Source of the DNA: Fontibacillus puldeungensis
Lineage (GTDB): Bacteria; Bacillota; Bacilli; Paenibacillales; Paenibacillaceae
Direction of reading: 5' to 3'
Assembly (NCBI RefSeq): GCF_042678945.1
Contig: NZ_JBHTLM010000014.1
Location: 1-64,000, forward strand
Length of the DNA stretch: 64,000 nucleotides
Shown: positions 33,117 through 41,148 of the stretch, one piece after another
Position numbering within the stretch: position 1 is the stretch's first letter
Layout of the letters: each line of letters begins with the position of its first letter
Notes under the pieces: generated by a model
Databases searched by the model: none
What the model saw: only the letters and a program-made list of their open reading frames with translations
What the model was told of the DNA's origin: nothing
Translations under genes and position numbers: made by a program

Positions 33117-33123
33117 TTCAAAA

Positions 33124-33161
33124 GATTCAAGTCATTCCTTGGAATGGCTTGAGTCTTTTTT
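33124..33161 (+). terminator. Terminator of the small membrane protein gene
   Basis: GATTCAAGTCATTCC and GGAATGGCTTGAGTC pair with G-U wobbles and are followed by TTTTTTT. Confidence 0.85.
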
Positions 33162-33232
33162 TAAAATAAAACGTATAACTATTTATGTATGTTTTTCTAA
33201 GGGCAACCGCAAGAGATACAGGAGGTTAGTAA

Positions 33233-34420
33233 ATGGAAAATTCGCAGTCATGGGGTCACCGCTTCAAAAAGTTTTTTTTGAATAACCGCTTTGTGCTGTT
33301 TCTGCTAGTCCTGCTGCTCATCGGCTTAAATGTTTTCGTATTCGCCAAAATCCAGTTTATCTTTAAGCCATTAACCGTTCTGCTAAAAACGGTACTGCTC
33401 CCTATATTGCTCACCGGGGCAATCTATTACCTATTAAATCCGCTTGTTGACTGGCTGGAGCGAAAAAAAGTAAAACGTGTGTATACGATCATCGCATTGT
33501 ACCTCTTTATCATAGGATTAATCACCTTGCTCGTCATGAATGTTTTTCCCCTGGTGAGGGAACAAGTCATTGGGTTGATCGATAATTTTCCAAAATACAG
33601 CTATGAGGTTCAAGCCCAGATCGAGCAGTTGACTGGAAGCAGCCTACTCCTTGAGATCCAAAAGTCTACAGGCTTTAACCCTGCGGATTTGGGGAGTACG
33701 ATATCCGAGCAGGCAACGTCGCTGATGGACAGTGTTTGGTCAGGAATCGGCGGTTTTCTAGGAGCGCTCAAAAATATCGTGCTCGCCATCGCTACCGTAC
33801 CGTTCATCCTTTTCTATTTGCTGAAGGACGGTAAGAAGCTGCCGAATTTCATTCTAAAATTCGTACCCGTTCGCTTTCGTGAACAAACACACCGGGTTAT
33901 GACGGAAATGAACGGCCAAATCAGCTCCTACATTCGCGGCCAAATTATCGTAAGCTTCTGCATCGGTGCGCTGTTGTATATAGGCTACCTGATTATCGGC
34001 CTCGACTACTCTCTCACTTTGGCCATTATCGCAGCATGTACCAGCATTGTTCCTTATCTAGGGCCGGCTATCGCAATTACACCTGCATTGATCATCGCGA
34101 TTGTCACTTCGCCGGTGATGCTGCTCAAACTGATTATCGTATGGACCGTGGTTCAGCTGTTTGAGGGCAAATTCATTTCACCACAGATCATGGGTAAATC
34201 GCTGAAAATTCACCCGATCACCATCATTTTCGTCATTCTGACGGCAGGCAACCTATTCGGCGTTGCCGGGGTTATTCTAGCCGTACCAGGTTATGCTGTA
34301 CTTAAAGTAATCTGTACACACCTGTTCCAATGGTTCGAGCGCCGTTCACATTTGTATGAGCCGGAACAGCAAACAGCTAATCCAGAGTCTGGAGAAAGTA
34401 CGACATCGGATCTTTCGTAA
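33233..34420 (+). CDS. AI-2E family transporter (PerM/YtvI type)
   Basis: A 395-residue membrane protein of the AI-2E (UPF0118) family, with about eight helices and the usual extracytoplasmic region between helices 3 and 4. Family signatures are PFILFYLLKDGKKLP (about 195-209), SYIRGQIIVSFCIG (about 238-251) and VPYLGPAIAITPALIIA (about 280-296). Members export signalling molecules or act as sodium/proton antiporters; neither is shown here. AGGAGG lies before the ATG. It is a single gene followed by a terminator and a dispersed repeat. Confidence 0.88.
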   Translation: MENSQSWGHRFKKFFLNNRFVLFLLVLLLIGLNVFVFAKIQFIFKPLTVLLKTVLLPILLTGAIYYLLNPLVDWLERKKVKRVYTIIALYLFIIGLITLLVMNVFPLVREQVIGLIDNFPKYSYEVQAQIEQLTGSSLLLEIQKSTGFNPADLGSTISEQATSLMDSVWSGIGGFLGALKNIVLAIATVPFILFYLLKDGKKLPNFILKFVPVRFREQTHRVMTEMNGQISSYIRGQIIVSFCIGALLYIGYLIIGLDYSLTLAIIAACTSIVPYLGPAIAITPALIIAIVTSPVMLLKLIIVWTVVQLFEGKFISPQIMGKSLKIHPITIIFVILTAGNLFGVAGVILAVPGYAVLKVICTHLFQWFERRSHLYEPEQQTANPESGESTTSDLS

Positions 34421-34475
34421 ACGGTTCTTATCTTCCCGATAATCCGAAGTGGGATGGGTTCTTATATATCTAGGA

Positions 34476-34510
34476 AAAACCTGGCGAAAAATCACCGTCA
34501 GGTTCTTTTT
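34476..34510 (+). terminator. Terminator after the AI-2E transporter gene
   Basis: AACCTGGCG...CGTCAGGTT stem followed by CTTTTTG. A closely similar hairpin (CCTGGGG...CCGCCAGG) lies at 39258-39279; both are about 51-53 bp before a dispersed element. Confidence 0.75.
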
Positions 34511-34562
34511 GTTTAAAGTCTATACCTATCATCTCTCCCCTCTACTTCCCCAACGATCCACC

Positions 34563-34747
34563 AATAAATGTATTCTGTGCAGCTAATTTGAACCCAAATC
34601 GGGATTTTTGGACATTAACTGTATTATGTACATCTAAACTGGGCTAATTTGGAAAGGGTAATATTTCTCCATTTAGATGTACTTTTTGCATTTATAATCT
34701 CAGGAAATTCAACAAGACGATGTTTAACTGTACAAAATGCATCTAGT
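34563..34747 (+). repeat. Complete copy of the 186-bp dispersed element
   Basis: Left end AATAAATGTATTCTGTGCAG (34563-34582), second unit CTGTATTATGTACATCTAAA (34619-34638), third unit GATGTACTTTTTGCATTTAT (34677-34696) and inverted right end (34725-34747). The two ends pair at 17 of 23 positions. It lies between the convergent transporter and HesB genes; no gene is seen elsewhere in 34421-34906. Confidence 0.8.
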
Positions 34748-34822
34748 AATCATTCACTCGCCTGATCTGTCTCGATTATTGCGAGAGCAGGCTATCTCCA
34801 ACATTTTTGGGCTTAAAGAATA

Positions 34823-34867
34823 AAAAACCTCTATTAAGAATCAGTCCAAGGACTGCCTTAACAGAGG
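34823..34867 (-). terminator. Terminator after the HesB/IscA gene
   Basis: On the minus strand CCTCTGTTAAG...CAGTCC pairs with GGACTG...CTTAATAGAGG and is followed by TTTTTTATTC. Confidence 0.8.
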
Positions 34868-34906
34868 CCAAAATGGTCATATTAAATATTAGTACCTATA
34901 TCGGCT

Positions 34907-35263
34907 TTAGTCACACATTTCCGGCTGCCCTTCCTCATCCTTCATCTTGAAAGACTGTCCGCAGCCGCAGGTGGCGATGGCGTTCGGGTTATGGATGGTG
35001 AAGCCGCCGCTCATGCCGGACTCCTTAAAGTCAATTTCAAGTCCATTTAGATAACGAATGCTATCCTTCTCAACGACCACTTTGAGACCTTTGACGTCCA
35101 TGTAGACATCGTTGTCGGTCTCCTGATCGTCCAGTCCCATTCCATATGAAAAACCGCTACATCCGCCAGGGTTAACCCCGATCCGCAGGAACATGTTCGG
35201 CGTTTCTTCTTCGCTCAGCATATGTTTAATCCGTGCCATGGCACTATCGCTAATTGTAATCAT
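34907..35263 (-). CDS. HesB/IscA-type iron-sulfur cluster assembly protein
   Basis: A 118-residue A-type carrier protein that accepts iron-sulfur clusters and passes them to target enzymes. The three metal-binding cysteines are in GGCSGFSYG (about residue 35) and the C-terminal TCGCGQSF (about 99 and 101). AAAGGAG precedes the ATG. It opens a neighbourhood of cluster and quinone genes: the radical-SAM enzyme MqnE, an NDH-2-like protein, YuzB and the Nfu protein all lie within the next 3 kb. It resembles Bacillus YutM. Confidence 0.92.
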   Translation of the reverse strand: MITISDSAMARIKHMLSEEETPNMFLRIGVNPGGCSGFSYGMGLDDQETDNDVYMDVKGLKVVVEKDSIRYLNGLEIDFKESGMSGGFTIHNPNAIATCGCGQSFKMKDEEGQPEMCD

Positions 35264-35515
35264 AAGTGATCACTCCTTTAATCAAATTATACCTCACAAC
35301 CTAATCTCGCTCAATAAAGGTGATTTTTATAGTTGCATTATTTATTTCTCTATGCTTGGCTTATTGCCCACTGGTAATGGGAGGTTTATAATAGGATGGT
35401 GGTTTATACTGTCTAATACGATCTAGTCAATATATTATGCCGGGAATCCGGGCTTTAGCCTTGTAACCGTTTAGGGAAAGACTCATGCTCTACACTCGGA
35501 AATGGAGGGATTGCC

Positions 35516-36622
35516 ATGTTTACAACTATTACACCAAACATCGATAAGAAAATGGCAGAAATTACGGAAAAAGTCCGGCACGGGGAGCGCCTTACGCTGG
35601 AAGACGGAGTCTATTTGTATGAAAGCGATGACTTATTGACCATCGGTCAGTTAGCCAATGAGGTCAATTTACGGAAGAACGGCAAGAAGGTTTATTTTAT
35701 TGAAACGATGAGTCTTTATTTCACCAATATATGTGAATCTCACTGTGCCTTCTGCAATTTCCGCAAGGATCAGGGAGAGGAAGGCTCCTACACGCTGTCG
35801 GGCGAAGAAATGATCGCCTATGTCGAACAGCACATTCAGCCTGGAGTTCGGGAGTTTCATATCGTGGGTGGACACAACAACCACGTTCCGTTCCAATACT
35901 ATGTCGATTCGCTAAAAGCACTGCATGAGCGGTTCCCGGACGTTACCCTGAAAGCCTACACAGCGGCGGAAATCGAATTTTATACGCGGATCAGCGGCCT
36001 TAGCGTAAAGGAAGTGCTAACCGAGCTGCAAAAAGCGGGTCTTAAATCGCTAACCGGCGGCGGAGCGGAAATTTTGTCCGATCAATACCGGGAGAAGATG
36101 AAGGTAGAAAAAGCGAATGTCGATCAATATTTGGACGTTCACCGGACCGCACATCAACTCGGCATGAAAACCCCGACGACGATGCTGTACGGATCGATCG
36201 AAACGTACGAAGACCGGATTCGCCACATGATGCAAATTCGTGAGCTTCAGGATGAAACCGGCGGCTTTAATGTATTTATCCCATTGTCCATGCAGCCGCG
36301 GAACAAAAATGCCAGCATCATGCGCCGCAATTCAGCTTACGAAGACCTCAAGACAATTGCCATTAGCCGGCTGATGCTGGACAATATCCCGCATGTTAAA
36401 GCTTACTTCATTAATATCGGAGTACAGCTCACCCAGGTTGCGCTTACCTTTGGCGCATCGGACGTGCACGGAACGATTTTGAAGGAGCAAATCAGCCATG
36501 CGGCCGGAGCACAAACTCCGGAAGGCTTGACGCTTAAAGAGCTGATCTGGCTCGTTAAAGGGGCTGGACGCATCCCGGTTGAACGAGACACCTTCTATAA
36601 CGAGATTCAAGTTTACGAATAA
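35516..36622 (+). CDS. mqnE: Aminofutalosine synthase MqnE
   Basis: A 368-residue radical-SAM enzyme of the futalosine route to menaquinone, joining chorismate-derived 3-[(1-carboxyvinyl)oxy]benzoate to adenosine to give aminofutalosine. The 4Fe-4S motif is CESHCAFC (Cys73, Cys77, Cys80), and the following FNFRK-like CNFRKDQGE and HIVGGHNN belong to MqnE/MqnC/CofH enzymes. The length fits MqnE. GGAGGG precedes the ATG. The gene is unlike the men route of Bacillus subtilis. The other mqn genes were not seen except a UbiD-type decarboxylase at 43238. Confidence 0.9.
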   Translation: MFTTITPNIDKKMAEITEKVRHGERLTLEDGVYLYESDDLLTIGQLANEVNLRKNGKKVYFIETMSLYFTNICESHCAFCNFRKDQGEEGSYTLSGEEMIAYVEQHIQPGVREFHIVGGHNNHVPFQYYVDSLKALHERFPDVTLKAYTAAEIEFYTRISGLSVKEVLTELQKAGLKSLTGGGAEILSDQYREKMKVEKANVDQYLDVHRTAHQLGMKTPTTMLYGSIETYEDRIRHMMQIRELQDETGGFNVFIPLSMQPRNKNASIMRRNSAYEDLKTIAISRLMLDNIPHVKAYFINIGVQLTQVALTFGASDVHGTILKEQISHAAGAQTPEGLTLKELIWLVKGAGRIPVERDTFYNEIQVYE

Positions 36623-36668
36623 CGCTCGGGGACAAAGGGTTGCCCGGGGAAAAGGGGAAATTGAATAG

Positions 36669-37730
36669 ATGAGGCAATTCGTTATTCTTGGTGGAGGCTA
36701 TGGTGGGACAGCCGTCGTTCATGGGCTGTTCAAAGGACATATCCCTTCGGATGTACAAATCATTCTGGTTGATCGAATGCCCTTTCAAAGCTTGAAGACC
36801 GAATATTACGCCCTTGCGGCCGGGACCGCATCGGATCATGAGCTGCGTGTCCCGTTTCCAAACTATTCCGGTTTGATCATCAGATACGGCGAAGTCAGTT
36901 CGCTCGATCTGGAGAAACGCCGCATCCTATTTCAAGAAGGCGACCCCCTAGAATACGACCAGCTTGTTATCGCCTTAGGCTGTACCGACAATTATCATTC
37001 CATTTCGGGCGCACGTGAATTCTCCTGCAGCATCCAGTCGTTCTCATCTTGCCGGGAAACATACATGCGTTTGAACAACGCGAGGCCATACAGCAAAATC
37101 AACATCATAGGCGGTGGACTTAGCGGCGTTGAAGTAGCGGCTGAACTCCGGGAAAGCCGCCCCGACTTGAACATCGCGATCGTGGATCGAGGCTCGCGCC
37201 TGCTCTCCGCTTTTCCGCCGAAGGTTTCAGGCTATGTGTCCAAGTGGTTCCATGAGCACGAGGTGGAAACTCTATCCCATATCTCGATAAATGCATTGGA
37301 GCCCGGCGCCATCAAGCATGAGAACGGTGAAATCATGTCCGACGTTACCGTGTGGACTGCAGGAATTCGTCCTGCCGCCATCGTGGAAGCACTTGATGTG
37401 GCTAAAGATCGCCAGGGACGTGTGCTTCTTAACGAGTATTATCAAATTCCCGACCATCCGGAAGTTTTTGTCTGCGGCGATTGCGCCAGCTTGCCTTTCT
37501 CACCAAGTGCACAGGCCGCTGAAGGTCAGGGGTATCAAATTGGGTTAATCGCAGCATACTTATGGCGAAATGAGCAGCCCCGTCTGCAACCGATCAAGTT
37601 AAAAGGAACGTTAGGCTCGCTTGGTAAAAAAGCCGGCTTCGGTCTGATGGGCCGAGCCCAAGTGACCGGCCGAGTTCCCCGGCTTCTCAAAAGCGGGGTG
37701 CTGTGGATGTCCAAGCACCATATTGGGTAA
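36669..37730 (+). CDS. NAD(P)H dehydrogenase-like FAD protein (NDH-2 family, YutJ-like)
   Basis: A 353-residue flavoprotein, second NDH-2-type protein of the window. FAD binds at VILGGGYGGTA (about 4-14) and the pyridine nucleotide at INIIGGGLSGVEVA (about 143-156). The C-terminal flavin segment is VFVCGDCASLPFSP. It is shorter than the 28612 protein at its C-terminus and lacks the membrane-binding tail, so its acceptor may differ. AAGGGGAAA precedes the ATG. It lies 46 bp after mqnE and is likely cotranscribed, linking quinone synthesis to quinone reduction. Confidence 0.88.
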   Translation: MRQFVILGGGYGGTAVVHGLFKGHIPSDVQIILVDRMPFQSLKTEYYALAAGTASDHELRVPFPNYSGLIIRYGEVSSLDLEKRRILFQEGDPLEYDQLVIALGCTDNYHSISGAREFSCSIQSFSSCRETYMRLNNARPYSKINIIGGGLSGVEVAAELRESRPDLNIAIVDRGSRLLSAFPPKVSGYVSKWFHEHEVETLSHISINALEPGAIKHENGEIMSDVTVWTAGIRPAAIVEALDVAKDRQGRVLLNEYYQIPDHPEVFVCGDCASLPFSPSAQAAEGQGYQIGLIAAYLWRNEQPRLQPIKLKGTLGSLGKKAGFGLMGRAQVTGRVPRLLKSGVLWMSKHHIG

Positions 37731-37737
37731 ACTTAAA

Positions 37738-37766
37738 AAGGAGCCTCACTCACCGAGGAAGCTCCT
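37738..37766. terminator. Bidirectional terminator between the NDH-like gene and yuzB
   Basis: AGGAGC and AGCTCCT arms, with an inner CTC/GAG pairing, lie between two convergent genes and overlap the end of yuzB. Confidence 0.5.
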
Positions 37767-37983
37767 CAATTTTCTGTACGACGCGTTCGTACAATAAGGC
37801 GGGGGTTTCGGCCTCTACATGTTCGCCGTCAACCAATACGTAGGGAACCATGTAGCAAACCCCGCAATTGGTTAGGCAGCCGTATTCATACACTTCACAA
37901 TCGTAGGTTTGTTGTATTTTTTTGACGACCTCATGAGTACCAAAACAAGTGTTGTTTACACAAAATTCAATAATAATGGTCAC
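37750..37983 (-). CDS. yuzB: YuzB-family protein (DUF1450)
   Basis: A 77-residue protein of the DUF1450/YuzB family. The start is GTG at 37983 behind GGGAGGGG at 5 bp; the longer frame to 38010 would include the ribosome binding site. Family features are IIEFCVNN near the start and YGCLTNCGVCYMVPYVLVDG (about residues 36-55). Its four conserved cysteines suggest metal or cluster binding. In Bacillus yuzB lies in the same neighbourhood of yutJ, yutI and yutM as here. The function is unknown. Confidence 0.85.
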   Translation of the reverse strand: MTIIIEFCVNNTCFGTHEVVKKIQQTYDCEVYEYGCLTNCGVCYMVPYVLVDGEHVEAETPALLYERVVQKIEELPR

Positions 37984-38063
37984 ATTTTCCCCTCCCATAT
38001 GACGGAGCATTTAAATTTTAGATATTTTGTAATATAATAATGCAAAGAAAGGAGTTGAAACCT

Positions 38064-38309
38064 ATGAGTGAACACACACAAGATAAATTGTATGATGAAG
38101 TGATGGAAGTATTGGATAAACTTCGGCCCTTCTTGCAGCGTGACGGTGGCGACGTTGAGTTAGTTGACGTGGAAGACGGTATCGTTAAGCTGAAATTGAT
38201 GGGTGCCTGCGGCAGCTGCCCTAGCTCCACCATTACCCTCAAAGCGGGGATCGAACGTGCACTGTTTGAAGAAGTTGAAGGCGTAGAAGAGGTCGTACAA
38301 GTATTCTAA
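38064..38309 (+). CDS. NifU-like iron-sulfur carrier (Nfu)
   Basis: An 81-residue single NifU C-terminal domain like Bacillus YutI. The cluster-binding motif is GACGSCPSST (about residues 50-59), preceded by LRPFLQRDGGDVELVDV. It holds a 4Fe-4S cluster as a dimer and donates it to apo-enzymes. The ATG at 38064 has AAAGGAG 9 bp upstream, which excludes the longer start at 38040. It lies divergent from yuzB across 80 bp and completes the cluster-assembly neighbourhood begun by the HesB gene. A strong terminator follows. Confidence 0.92.
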   Translation: MSEHTQDKLYDEVMEVLDKLRPFLQRDGGDVELVDVEDGIVKLKLMGACGSCPSSTITLKAGIERALFEEVEGVEEVVQVF

Positions 38310-38362
38310 TACGCCATAACCCGGACTTTTTACGCTTTTAGCATGAAGGCTCCGAAAAATAA

Positions 38363-38400
38363 GCTCGGCCCTCCGGTACGCCGGAAAGGCCGAGTTTTTG
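38363..38400 (+). terminator. Terminator after the Nfu gene
   Basis: CTCGGCC and GGCCGAG form the outer stem around an inner CCGG/CCGG hairpin, followed by TTTTTG. Confidence 0.85.
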
Positions 38401-39177
38401 TTATGACGAAGGCTTGATCCACGGTCGGATCGGATCAAGTCCCCCGGAAATATCCATAATATTACCGGTGATGAAATCGGAATCCGAATGGCATAGGAAG
38501 GCGATTACACGGGCAATATCTTCACCGCTTCCTGGCCGGCCGAGCGGCGTTTCTCCATCCTGGATCTCCCTGGCTTCCTTGATCGACTTCTCCTTGTTGC
38601 CCCCGCGAATATCCCCTGGGCACACCATATTAACCGTAATTCCATGCGGCGCTTCCTCCACCGCAAGCGTCTTCGTAAACGAGACAAGCCCGGTTTTCGC
38701 AGCCGCATATACGGCGCGATGCGGCCATGCACGAGATTCTGATGCATGACCGAAACCGAAGTGAACGATCCGGCCCCATTCTTTTTCCCGCATCCCCGGC
38801 AGCACCAGGTGATCGAGCAGTAAACTGCCTACCAGATTACCTTCTATCATGGCCAAAATTTCGGCCTCACTATATTCGGCAAACAGCTTGCGTTCACGGA
38901 TGAATGGGCCAGCGTTATTGATGAGAATATCAACCGTACCCAAACGCTCTCTCACTTGCTCCACCAACTGCGCAATATCCTCGCGTCTGGATACATCCGC
39001 CTTCACGGCAATGCAAGGAACGCCCATCCGCTCGATTTCGGAACGGAGAGAGAGCGCTTCGGCTTCACTATGTACGTAGTTCAGTGCGATGTGGCAGCCT
39101 TGTTCCGCCAGCGTTAACGCCGTCTTCTTACCGAGTCCTTTAGCGCTCCCGGTAATTAGAGCTACTTTTCCCAGCAA
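38401..39177 (-). CDS. Short-chain dehydrogenase/reductase
   Basis: A 258-residue SDR oxidoreductase. The cofactor motif is ITGSAKGLGKKTA (about 8-20), followed by NNAG (about 88-91). The catalytic residues look incomplete: the usual serine lies near HFGFGHASE and the YxxxK motif is YAAAKTG (about 157-163), so tyrosine and lysine are present. The end DISGGLDP is typical of FabG-like members. The start is TTG at 39177 behind GGAGGAG. The substrate is unknown. It converges on the Nfu gene and lies downstream of the met operon and a dispersed repeat. Confidence 0.88.
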   Translation of the reverse strand: MLGKVALITGSAKGLGKKTALTLAEQGCHIALNYVHSEAEALSLRSEIERMGVPCIAVKADVSRREDIAQLVEQVRERLGTVDILINNAGPFIRERKLFAEYSEAEILAMIEGNLVGSLLLDHLVLPGMREKEWGRIVHFGFGHASESRAWPHRAVYAAAKTGLVSFTKTLAVEEAPHGITVNMVCPGDIRGGNKEKSIKEAREIQDGETPLGRPGSGEDIARVIAFLCHSDSDFITGNIMDISGGLDPIRPWIKPSS

Positions 39178-39329
39178 CGTTCTTCTCCTCCTCCCAAGAG
39201 TACACTTATTTCAAGTATAAAAGATTTAAGGCATTCTCACAAACAGACTAAGCAAACCCTGGGGAAAATCACCGCCAGGCCCACGTCCTATCTTGTGCAA
39301 AGAGTTACTGTAGCGGTGCAAAATTCATC

Positions 39330-39518
39330 ACTAAATGCATTTTGTACAGTTATTTTCAGGCGAATTGCGTTTTTTTGGAATTTAATTGCATTTTCTACAT
39401 CTAAAACGAGGTAATTTGACTTGGTGGGGGTATTTTGCTTCTTTTAAATGCACTTTCTGCATCTAAATGCTTAAGTCTCCATGAAGGTTAATGTTTAACT
39501 GCACAAAATGCATTTAGT
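39330..39518 (+). repeat. Best-preserved copy of the 186-bp dispersed element (189 bp)
   Basis: The 23-bp ends (39330-39352 and 39496-39518, core CTAAATGCATTTTGTACAG) are inverted copies with one mismatch. Internal units lie at 39386-39405 (TTGCATTTTCTACATCTAAA) and 39448-39467 (ATGCACTTTCTGCATCTAAA). It fills most of the gap between metQ and the SDR gene. No coding frame is credible in it. Confidence 0.85.
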
Positions 39519-39519
39519 C

Positions 39520-39550
39520 AAAAAAAACCCCGCTCCACAGCGGAGCGGGG
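39520..39550 (-). terminator. Terminator of the metNIQ operon
   Basis: CCCCGCTCC and GGAGCGGGG pair perfectly around ACAGC. On the minus strand the hairpin is followed by TTTTTTT. Confidence 0.9.
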
Positions 39551-39572
39551 ATATATGACCATCGTGTACTTA

Positions 39573-40427
39573 TTAGAATACAGGGACCAATGCGCCTTTA
39601 TACGTATCGTTGATGAATTTTCTTACGTCGTCGGAAGTAAGAGCCTTCGCCAATTTTTGAATAGCATCGGAATCTTTGTTGTCCGGACGAGCTACCAAAA
39701 TGTTTGTGTAAGGCGAATCTTTATCCTCAATAAACAACGCATCCTTAGTTGGGTTCAGCTTGGCTTCCAGCGCGTAGTTCGTGTTGATCAACGCCAGGTC
39801 GACCTCATCCAATTGACGCGGCAGCATGGCAGCATCGACTTCGATAATATCAAGCTTCTTCGGGTTTTCCGTAATGTCCGCTTTTGTAGCTTTAATGCCG
39901 GCACCGTCTTTAAGCTTTATCAAGCCTTGTTTTTCGAGCAGCAGCAGTGCGCGTCCACCGTTGGTCGGGTCGTTAGGAATGGCTACTTTAGCGCCCTCAG
40001 GAAGCTCGTCGGCAGATTTATACTTTTTGGAATAAGCGCCGAACGGCTCAACATGGACACCTACGACCGGAACGAGGTCAAATTTGTTTTGAGCATTTTG
40101 CTCATCGAGATAAGGCTGATGCTGGAAATAGTTTGCGTCCAGTTCCTTTTCAAACACCTGTACATTCGGTTGAACATAATCGGTAAACTCTTTAACTTCG
40201 AGATCAATGCCTTCTTCTTTAAGCTTAGGCGCGATAAATTTCAAAATATCGGCATGCGGTACTGTGGCGCCTACAACCAATTTCACCGGTTCGCCAGCTT
40301 TGTTGTCCGTCTTGGCGGCATCGCCTTCCGTACTCCCGGCCGTATTGCTTTTTGCAGCATTATTGCCGCAAGCCGCCAGTACCAACACCAAAACCAAAGT
40401 TAGCAAAGATAGAGTCCATTTTTTCAT
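39573..40427 (-). CDS. metQ: Methionine ABC transporter substrate-binding lipoprotein
   Basis: A 284-residue NlpA/MetQ lipoprotein that captures methionine outside the membrane. The signal peptide LLTLVLVLVLAACGNN ends in a lipobox with the modified cysteine at about residue 20. Conserved parts include VVGATVPHADILKFIAPKL and IEVDAAMLPRQLDEVDLALIN. A linker rich in T, A and G follows the signal. AGGGGG precedes the ATG. It is the last gene of metN-metI-metQ, whose leader carries a SAM riboswitch, so it is made when methionine is low. Confidence 0.95.
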   Translation of the reverse strand: MKKWTLSLLTLVLVLVLAACGNNAAKSNTAGSTEGDAAKTDNKAGEPVKLVVGATVPHADILKFIAPKLKEEGIDLEVKEFTDYVQPNVQVFEKELDANYFQHQPYLDEQNAQNKFDLVPVVGVHVEPFGAYSKKYKSADELPEGAKVAIPNDPTNGGRALLLLEKQGLIKLKDGAGIKATKADITENPKKLDIIEVDAAMLPRQLDEVDLALINTNYALEAKLNPTKDALFIEDKDSPYTNILVARPDNKDSDAIQKLAKALTSDDVRKFINDTYKGALVPVF

Positions 40428-40485
40428 TTCAGGATGCCCCCTTAAAGTAGTTTTTGAATAAGGATAAGATATATATAGTATTTCC

Positions 40486-41148
40486 TTATTTCCGAGTAAA
40501 ATAGATCACCAGCCGGTCACCAATCATTTGCAGAACCTGCACCAGAATGACCATGAAAATTACCGAAATAATCATAACTTCTTTCTCATAGCGGTAATAA
40601 CCGTAACGGATTGCCAAGTCGCCAAGTCCACCGCCGCCAACCATGCCTGACATCGCCGTATACGACACAAGCGTCACTACGGTAATCGTCATGCCTGCAA
40701 TCAAACCGGGCAGCGATTCCGGCAACAGTACCTTACGGATCACCTGATAGGAGGATGCTCCCATCGCTTGGGAAGCTTCGATGACCCCACGGTCAACCTC
40801 GCGAAGCGCCGTCTCTACGAGCCGAGCAAAAAATGGAGCTGCCCCGATAACGAGCGGTGGAATCGTTCCTGCCACTCCTGTGGAAACGCCCATGATCGCC
40901 CGAGTAAACGGGATCAAGGCAACGATCAGAATAATAAACGGTACAGAACGCAGTATATTAACGATGAGTGATAATATCCTGTAAACCCATCCTAAAACCC
41001 AGGAATTGGAACGTGAAAAAGAGTAAAGCAGCACGCCTAGCGGAAGTCCAATGATGAAAGTAAACAACGAGGCATACCCCATCATCTTCAAAGTGTCTAC
41101 CGAGGCCTTACCCATCTCGGACCAGTCAATACCCCCGAAATCAAACAT
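40486..41148 (-). CDS. metI: Methionine ABC transporter permease
   Basis: A 220-residue permease with five to six helices. The coupling region is EASQAMGASSYQVIRKVLLPESLPG (read in overlapping parts around residues 130-155), the EAA loop that docks on MetN. N-terminal phrases TLKMMGYASLFTFIIGLPLG are typical of MetI. Its ATG overlaps the metN stop by one base (TAATG), so translation is coupled. MetI dimerises and works with MetN and MetQ. Confidence 0.95.
   Translation of the reverse strand: MFDFGGIDWSEMGKASVDTLKMMGYASLFTFIIGLPLGVLLYSFSRSNSWVLGWVYRILSLIVNILRSVPFIILIVALIPFTRAIMGVSTGVAGTIPPLVIGAAPFFARLVETALREVDRGVIEASQAMGASSYQVIRKVLLPESLPGLIAGMTITVVTLVSYTAMSGMVGGGGLGDLAIRYGYYRYEKEVMIISVIFMVILVQVLQMIGDRLVIYFTRK

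Noticed and set aside
39555..40403. Long open frame (282 codons) on the plus strand opposite metQ
   Set aside because: It is the antisense shadow of a certain metQ gene, with no initiation site and an implausible protein.
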